64,000 nt of DNA from Mariniflexile fucanivorans (GTDB taxonomy: Bacteria > Bacteroidota > Bacteroidia > Flavobacteriales > Flavobacteriaceae). The notes below the pieces were generated by a model. The model was not told the DNA's origin, searched no databases, and saw nothing but the letters and a program-made list of their open reading frames with translations. The first letter of the stretch is position 1, and every line of letters starts with the position of its first letter. The stretch spans positions 1 to 64,000 of the forward strand of contig NZ_SLUP01000006.1 in the NCBI RefSeq assembly GCF_004341235.1, written 5' to 3'. Shown here in pieces: positions 60,841 to 64,000 of the stretch. The position numbers were made by a program, and so were the translations under genes.

Positions 60841-61512
60841 TTATTTTTCATTTGAGTTTAAATATTCATATTTTACTAAATCATCTCTGTCCTTTATTTT
60901 GATTTTTTCAGCCTCTCTTATAACGAAGTTTTTATTGGTTATTTCTAGAACATCATGATAGTAATGATCGGTTAAAATAATACCTTTTGATTCTTTCAGT
61001 TTCAGTAATAATTCCTTGATTACATCTTTGTAAATTGGTTCAATCATTGAAAATGGTTCATCTAGCATTAAGAAAGGATGATTTAAGTTTCCAATAATAA
61101 GCAGCTCCAGATAACGTAATTGCCCCAAGGATAATTCTCCTACTTTTGTTTTTTCAAAACTGGAAACTTTTGGCGAATAAAAAATCTTATCCTGATGATC
61201 TCCATTTGGAAAAAATAAGGGAATTACGCTTCGTACTTTAAGTTCCTTTGGTAAAAAGGTGTCTTGTGGTAGGTACGCTATCTTTTTTGAGGGAATAATA
61301 GCTTTTTGGGAAAAAATATTTGAGTTTATCTTTATTATAATGGAGTTAGCTTTGACGGTTCCGAATATGAGTTTTAATAAAGTTGATTTTCCTGTTCCAT
61401 TTCTACCAAAAATTCCAATTATATCCCCAGTTTTGCAGTCAAGACTTATGTTTTTTAAAATGGGTTTATTTCCATAAGATTTGTTAAGGTTGGTTATGTT
61501 TAATAAATCCAT
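60841..61512 (-). CDS. ABC transporter ATP-binding protein of a small transporter
   Basis: A 223-residue ABC ATPase: Walker A IFGRNGTGKSTLLKLIFG, signature LSLGQLRYLELLIIG (LSLGQ instead of LSGGQ), Walker B FLMLDEPFSMIEP, and the H-loop ILTDHYYHDVLE. The N-terminus LLNITNLNKSYGNKPILKNI is typical of ABC-2-type export ATPases. It starts right after the stop of the small membrane protein gene (61513) and both overlap a GrpB gene upstream, so they are one operon. No larger permease is present, so the 93-residue protein may be the only membrane partner. The substrate is unknown. Confidence 0.87.
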   Translation of the reverse strand: MDLLNITNLNKSYGNKPILKNISLDCKTGDIIGIFGRNGTGKSTLLKLIFGTVKANSIIIKINSNIFSQKAIIPSKKIAYLPQDTFLPKELKVRSVIPLFFPNGDHQDKIFYSPKVSSFEKTKVGELSLGQLRYLELLIIGNLNHPFLMLDEPFSMIEPIYKDVIKELLLKLKESKGIILTDHYYHDVLEITNKNFVIREAEKIKIKDRDDLVKYEYLNSNEK

Positions 61513-61794
61513 CTATCTGATTATTAAATAAATTAGAAATAATAAAGAAGAAATAATCAGATTTATAATCCACACTTTTTTTATTAGTTTGGTTTTTGTA
61601 AACCCCAAATTATAGAATAGATAATATTCATTTTTTTTGAAAGTTTGAAACCCTAAATAGCCAATTAAAATTCCAAATGAAGAAAAGATAACGATACTCC
61701 ATAAAACCCCAAATACAAAACCAAATATCAAGGAAAAAGGTATGTTGAAGATGTTAATATCCCAAAAGTATTTCCAAAAAGCTTTACTGTACAT
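61513..61794 (-). CDS. Small membrane protein paired with the ABC ATPase
   Basis: A 93-residue protein from ATG at 61794, which overlaps the GrpB stop codon region by 11 bp. It has two or three hydrophobic segments (FNIPFSLIFGFVFGVLWSIVIF, here residues about 15-40; ILIGYLGFQTF; WIINLIISSLLFLIYLII). The part YYLFYNLGFTKTKLIKKVWIIN is like the coupling region of ABC-2 permeases. The stop (61513-61515) directly precedes the ATPase start. It could form a minimal transporter as an oligomer. A longer frame to 61842 exists but is inside the GrpB gene. Confidence 0.75.
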   Translation of the reverse strand: MYSKAFWKYFWDINIFNIPFSLIFGFVFGVLWSIVIFSSFGILIGYLGFQTFKKNEYYLFYNLGFTKTKLIKKVWIINLIISSLLFLIYLIIR

Positions 61795-62386
61795 TTTTTT
61801 GCAGTGTGCTGGCTTTTTTGCTGATGATGTCCAAGGTTTCATTCACGAAGTCTGTTTTTCCCAGAACGTATGCACCTCGGTCATTTTTATATTTTGATGC
61901 CAATTCGAGTTTTAAATCTTCGTATTGTTTGGCTCTTTTATTATTTGCAATTAGGTAATCCCTAAAATCGATTTGTTGCCACATCACGTTGTCTTTTGGA
62001 CACATATGAATATGGAAAATCTGTTCTTTTTTTCCGTCAATATTGTATCCCTTTCCAAAAGTCGAGTATTCTTCAATATTATCCCTTGCAGGCACTTTAA
62101 AATGAGAATACCCCAATTCGGTGAATGTTGCGATTAAATTTTCATCAAACAACATGTCTTTTGGAATTTCAATCATCAAATCAATATATGGTTTAGACTT
62201 TATGGTAGCGATTGAAGAACTTCCAAAATGTTCTACTCGCAAAATAATTTGTTTACCAACCTTTTTTATGATTCGTTCTTTTTCGGTTTCGTAAGCATGC
62301 TTCCATTGGGGGTTATGGTCAACCAATTCAATAGGAAAAAGGGTGTTCCAATCTTCTTTGGTCAATTCGTATAAACTCTTTTTCAT
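61784..62386 (-). CDS. GrpB-family nucleotidyltransferase-fold protein (UPF0157)
   Basis: A 200-residue protein. The conserved motif EHFGSSSIATIKSKPYIDLMIEIP corresponds to the GST-x-V-x-GLxAKPxIDI region of GrpB (residues about 50-72) and to the Gly-Ser and Asp motifs of the nucleotidyltransferase fold. The other family blocks are WKHAYETEKERI, PKDNVMWQQIDFRDYLIAN and KNDRGAYVLGKTDFV. The substrate is not known for the family. Its last codons overlap the start of the small membrane protein gene, so the three genes GrpB, membrane protein and ATPase are coupled. Confidence 0.85.
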   Translation of the reverse strand: MKKSLYELTKEDWNTLFPIELVDHNPQWKHAYETEKERIIKKVGKQIILRVEHFGSSSIATIKSKPYIDLMIEIPKDMLFDENLIATFTELGYSHFKVPARDNIEEYSTFGKGYNIDGKKEQIFHIHMCPKDNVMWQQIDFRDYLIANNKRAKQYEDLKLELASKYKNDRGAYVLGKTDFVNETLDIISKKASTLQKNVQ

Positions 62387-62448
62387 TCTATTCTAGTTTT
62401 TTTTCAGTGAACAAAGTTCTGTAAATGGTAAAACGGATCGTGCAAAAA

Positions 62449-62721
62449 TTATGCATAAAAAGTGAACCACATAATCCATATCGCATAAAAAATAAATGGA
62501 CTAATTAAGGCATTGGCAAAAAACAATACCGAGGATGGTTTTTTAAGATAATACAATAAAAGTCCCAAAATCAGATTAATTCCAAATAATACAAGGGTAA
62601 CTTGTAAAATATTAAGGCCAATGTCTGATGCGGGTTTCATTATGTAAAACCAAACTCCCATAAGTATGGTTTCGATTATTAAAATGCCAATTCCGTACTG
62701 AACTATTTTTCTATGTTTCAT
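62449..62721 (-). CDS. Small polytopic membrane protein
   Basis: A 90-residue protein with three hydrophobic segments: VQYGIGILIIETILMGVWFYI (about 7-27, shortened), ILQVTLVLFGINLILGLLLYY (about 38-58, shortened) and VLFFANALISPFIFYAIWIMW (about 64-84, shortened). Charged residues are few and sit between the segments. I do not recognise a family. It is between a GrpB gene and an outer-membrane protein gene, all in the same direction, with gaps of about 60 bp. Confidence 0.7.
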   Translation of the reverse strand: MKHRKIVQYGIGILIIETILMGVWFYIMKPASDIGLNILQVTLVLFGINLILGLLLYYLKKPSSVLFFANALISPFIFYAIWIMWFTFYA

Positions 62722-62787
62722 AATGCTTAGTTTTCAACATATTTTTATACATAACTGTTGCCAACTTAAATATAAGAATATTTGATG

Positions 62788-63783
62788 TTACGTTTTTCTT
62801 TTAGCAAAAGGATCAATAGACACACCAACTTGAAAATAACCAGTGACATCTTGTTTGTTTTTATAAATAAAATCTTGTGTAGGTTCTCCTTTTTCGGTTA
62901 AACGATTACTGATAAAATTTTGAAGGCCTCCTTGAAAGGTTCCAATCAAATAATCGTTAATACGATGTTCGTAAGTAATTCCAGATTTTATTTCCAATTG
63001 GCTGTATTCAAAAACATCTCCAAATCCAGGACTTTCAACATTCACATAAAAACCTGTGCTTCCAAAAGAGCTTCCAATAGAAAACCGCCCATTTTCACCA
63101 ACCAGTCTGCGGAATAAAAGACGTTGCGGCATAATGAAATCCATTTCCCATTCAGAATTTTTAAATCTGTGACTGTACGTAAACGTAGGAAAAAATGGAA
63201 TTTGTGCCGTTGGGTCTATAAACACAATAGCCCCTAAGGTTATCATAGTGCGCTCTGTTCGTTTCATAATAAAGGACAGACCCACCAATCCTTTAATACG
63301 CTCAAAACCTTTGTCGTTTCCGTCAGCTATAAAAGAGGCGTTATAAATAACAGGTTTTTTAAATAAACTTGAAAAATAGGTTGAACTTAAAGCTGTTGAA
63401 AAATTGTGAAAATCGACGATGCCGTTTTGTTCAAAAACATTCGTGGCAGAGGTATTGGACAGATTATCAAATTCAAATTCGTTGAATTGATAATTCCCAG
63501 ATGCGGTTAAACTCCATTTTCGAGTTTTATAAATAGGAATATTGGCCGAAGCCATAAAGTTTCTCTGGGTTTTAATGTCTCCTTCCTGAAAAACTTCATC
63601 AAATAATTCTGAATTGAAATTTCTGTTTAAACTCTGTCCATATTCAAAATTTAAAATACGTGCTCTCGGAAATTTTTCCTTTATAATTATTGCAGTTTGT
63701 TTCTGTAAGGAATCTGGTGTTTGCTGTGAAAATCCAAATACTGAGGTTAGAAATAATACAATTAATATGGCTAGTTTAATCAT
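62788..63783 (-). CDS. Outer-membrane beta-barrel protein (DUF6268-like)
   Basis: A 331-residue protein with a signal peptide (LAILIVLFLTSVFGFSQ, cleavage near residue 20). The remainder is mainly beta strands of alternating residues, such as ARILNFEYGQSLNRNFN, KWSLTASGNYQFNEFEF, SNIGG-type turns, and ends YFQVGVSIDPFAKRKT. I think it belongs to the DUF6268 group of secreted barrels in Bacteroidetes, with moderate certainty. The end does not have the usual C-terminal Phe, as the last residues are basic. It lies 10 bp after the MscS-type gene, so the two are co-transcribed. Confidence 0.68.
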   Translation of the reverse strand: MIKLAILIVLFLTSVFGFSQQTPDSLQKQTAIIIKEKFPRARILNFEYGQSLNRNFNSELFDEVFQEGDIKTQRNFMASANIPIYKTRKWSLTASGNYQFNEFEFDNLSNTSATNVFEQNGIVDFHNFSTALSSTYFSSLFKKPVIYNASFIADGNDKGFERIKGLVGLSFIMKRTERTMITLGAIVFIDPTAQIPFFPTFTYSHRFKNSEWEMDFIMPQRLLFRRLVGENGRFSIGSSFGSTGFYVNVESPGFGDVFEYSQLEIKSGITYEHRINDYLIGTFQGGLQNFISNRLTEKGEPTQDFIYKNKQDVTGYFQVGVSIDPFAKRKT

Positions 63784-63793
63784 GAAATATAGG

Positions 63794-64000
63794 TTATAGG
63801 TTAGGTTGTAATTCGGTTTTTAGTTGCGCTAATTGGCTTTCTTTGAACACCATCGTTCTGTGAGGAAAAGGAATGGAAATACCTTCTTTATCAAAGCGTT
63901 TTTTAATGCTTTCGTATAAATCGCATTTCATAACAAAGGCCTGGTCAAAATTTAAGGCCCATGCCCAAGCTCTAAGTGTTACGGCACTATCGTCCAATCG
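63794..64000 (-). CDS. MscS-family mechanosensitive channel, C-terminal part only
   Basis: The gene is cut by the end of the window; 67 or so C-terminal residues are seen. They read LDDSAVTLRAWAWAL-like, FVMKCDLYESIKKRFDKEG and ISIPFPHRTMVFK, which is the C-terminal domain of small-conductance mechanosensitive channels (MscS), where the protein ends after the IPFPxRT strand. The pore helix and membrane segments must lie beyond base 64000. The last residues (ESQLAQLKTELQPNL) are a short helical tail. Confidence 0.85.
   Translation of the reverse strand, partial: RLDDSAVTLRAWAWALNFDQAFVMKCDLYESIKKRFDKEGISIPFPHRTMVFKESQLAQLKTELQPNL

Noticed and set aside
1-64000. tRNA or rRNA genes, CRISPR arrays, prophage
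   Set aside because: I saw no cloverleaf-like segments, no regularly spaced 25-40 bp direct repeats with unique spacers, and no phage structural genes. Reading by eye could miss a tRNA.

Overview
The window is about 64 kb of low-GC DNA from a member of the Bacteroidota, most likely a marine or soil Flavobacteriaceae. The evidence is the gene content (DUF4834, YfhO, TonB-dependent receptors with a carboxypeptidase-like domain, a cysteate acyltransferase typical of sulfonolipid producers), many promoters of the Bacteroidetes type (TTTG, about 20 bp, TAnnTTTG), and a release factor 2 gene with the usual programmed frameshift. No rRNA, tRNA, CRISPR array or prophage was seen. Almost all of the window is ordinary chromosomal backbone, with a few accessory insertions.

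Layout. 1-90: 24-bp tandem units that look like the end of an IS21-type insertion sequence lying mostly upstream. 177-8840: core metabolism and stress genes (RluA-type pseudouridine synthase, panB, L-serine dehydratase, dnaK, a Crp-like regulator, fumC, 1-Cys peroxiredoxin). 8935-17583: a small membrane protein, an outer-membrane receptor, an ArsC-like protein, a HAD phosphatase, prfB, threonine aldolase, YbaB and oligopeptidase B. 17664-21385: a probable capnine/sulfonolipid locus (PLP-dependent cysteate-synthase candidate, cysteate acyltransferase, convergent GNAT-fold protein). 21407-28019: an outer-membrane protein and a glycan group (DUF4834, YfhO, glycosyltransferase, flippase). 28137-43366: a low-complexity secreted protein, a TetR-SDR-lipoprotein operon, uvrA, an ECF sigma factor with a small partner ORF, a cluster-less endonuclease III, Bcp, a large conserved unknown, a PhnP-like hydrolase, an XRE regulator facing an M14 peptidase, and an Lrp regulator.

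43538-49184 is the most unusual region: an ATP-grasp protein, then a tight four-gene set (DltA-like adenylation enzyme, carrier protein, MBOAT acyltransferase, membrane-anchored GDS/SGNH-type protein). It has every part of a D-alanylation (dlt) machine but sits in a Gram-negative, and its adenylation enzyme has Ala where Gram-positive DltA has the Cys that reads D-Ala chirality. It probably esterifies a surface glycan with an amino acid of unknown identity.

49230-50199 holds a fossil tail of a yebC gene with its terminator, next to a HigBA-type toxin-antitoxin pair. 50549-60721 is a trans-envelope operon: TetR regulator, outer-membrane barrel, ABC ATPase, a double SpoIIAA-like protein, three FtsX-type permeases (two of them tandem duplicates) and a LolA-like periplasmic protein, followed by a patatin-barrel (type Vd-like) protein. 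The end of the window, on the minus strand, has a very small ABC transporter (ATPase plus one short membrane protein) overlapping a GrpB-family gene, two uncharacterised envelope proteins, and the C-terminus of an MscS-type channel that runs off the edge.
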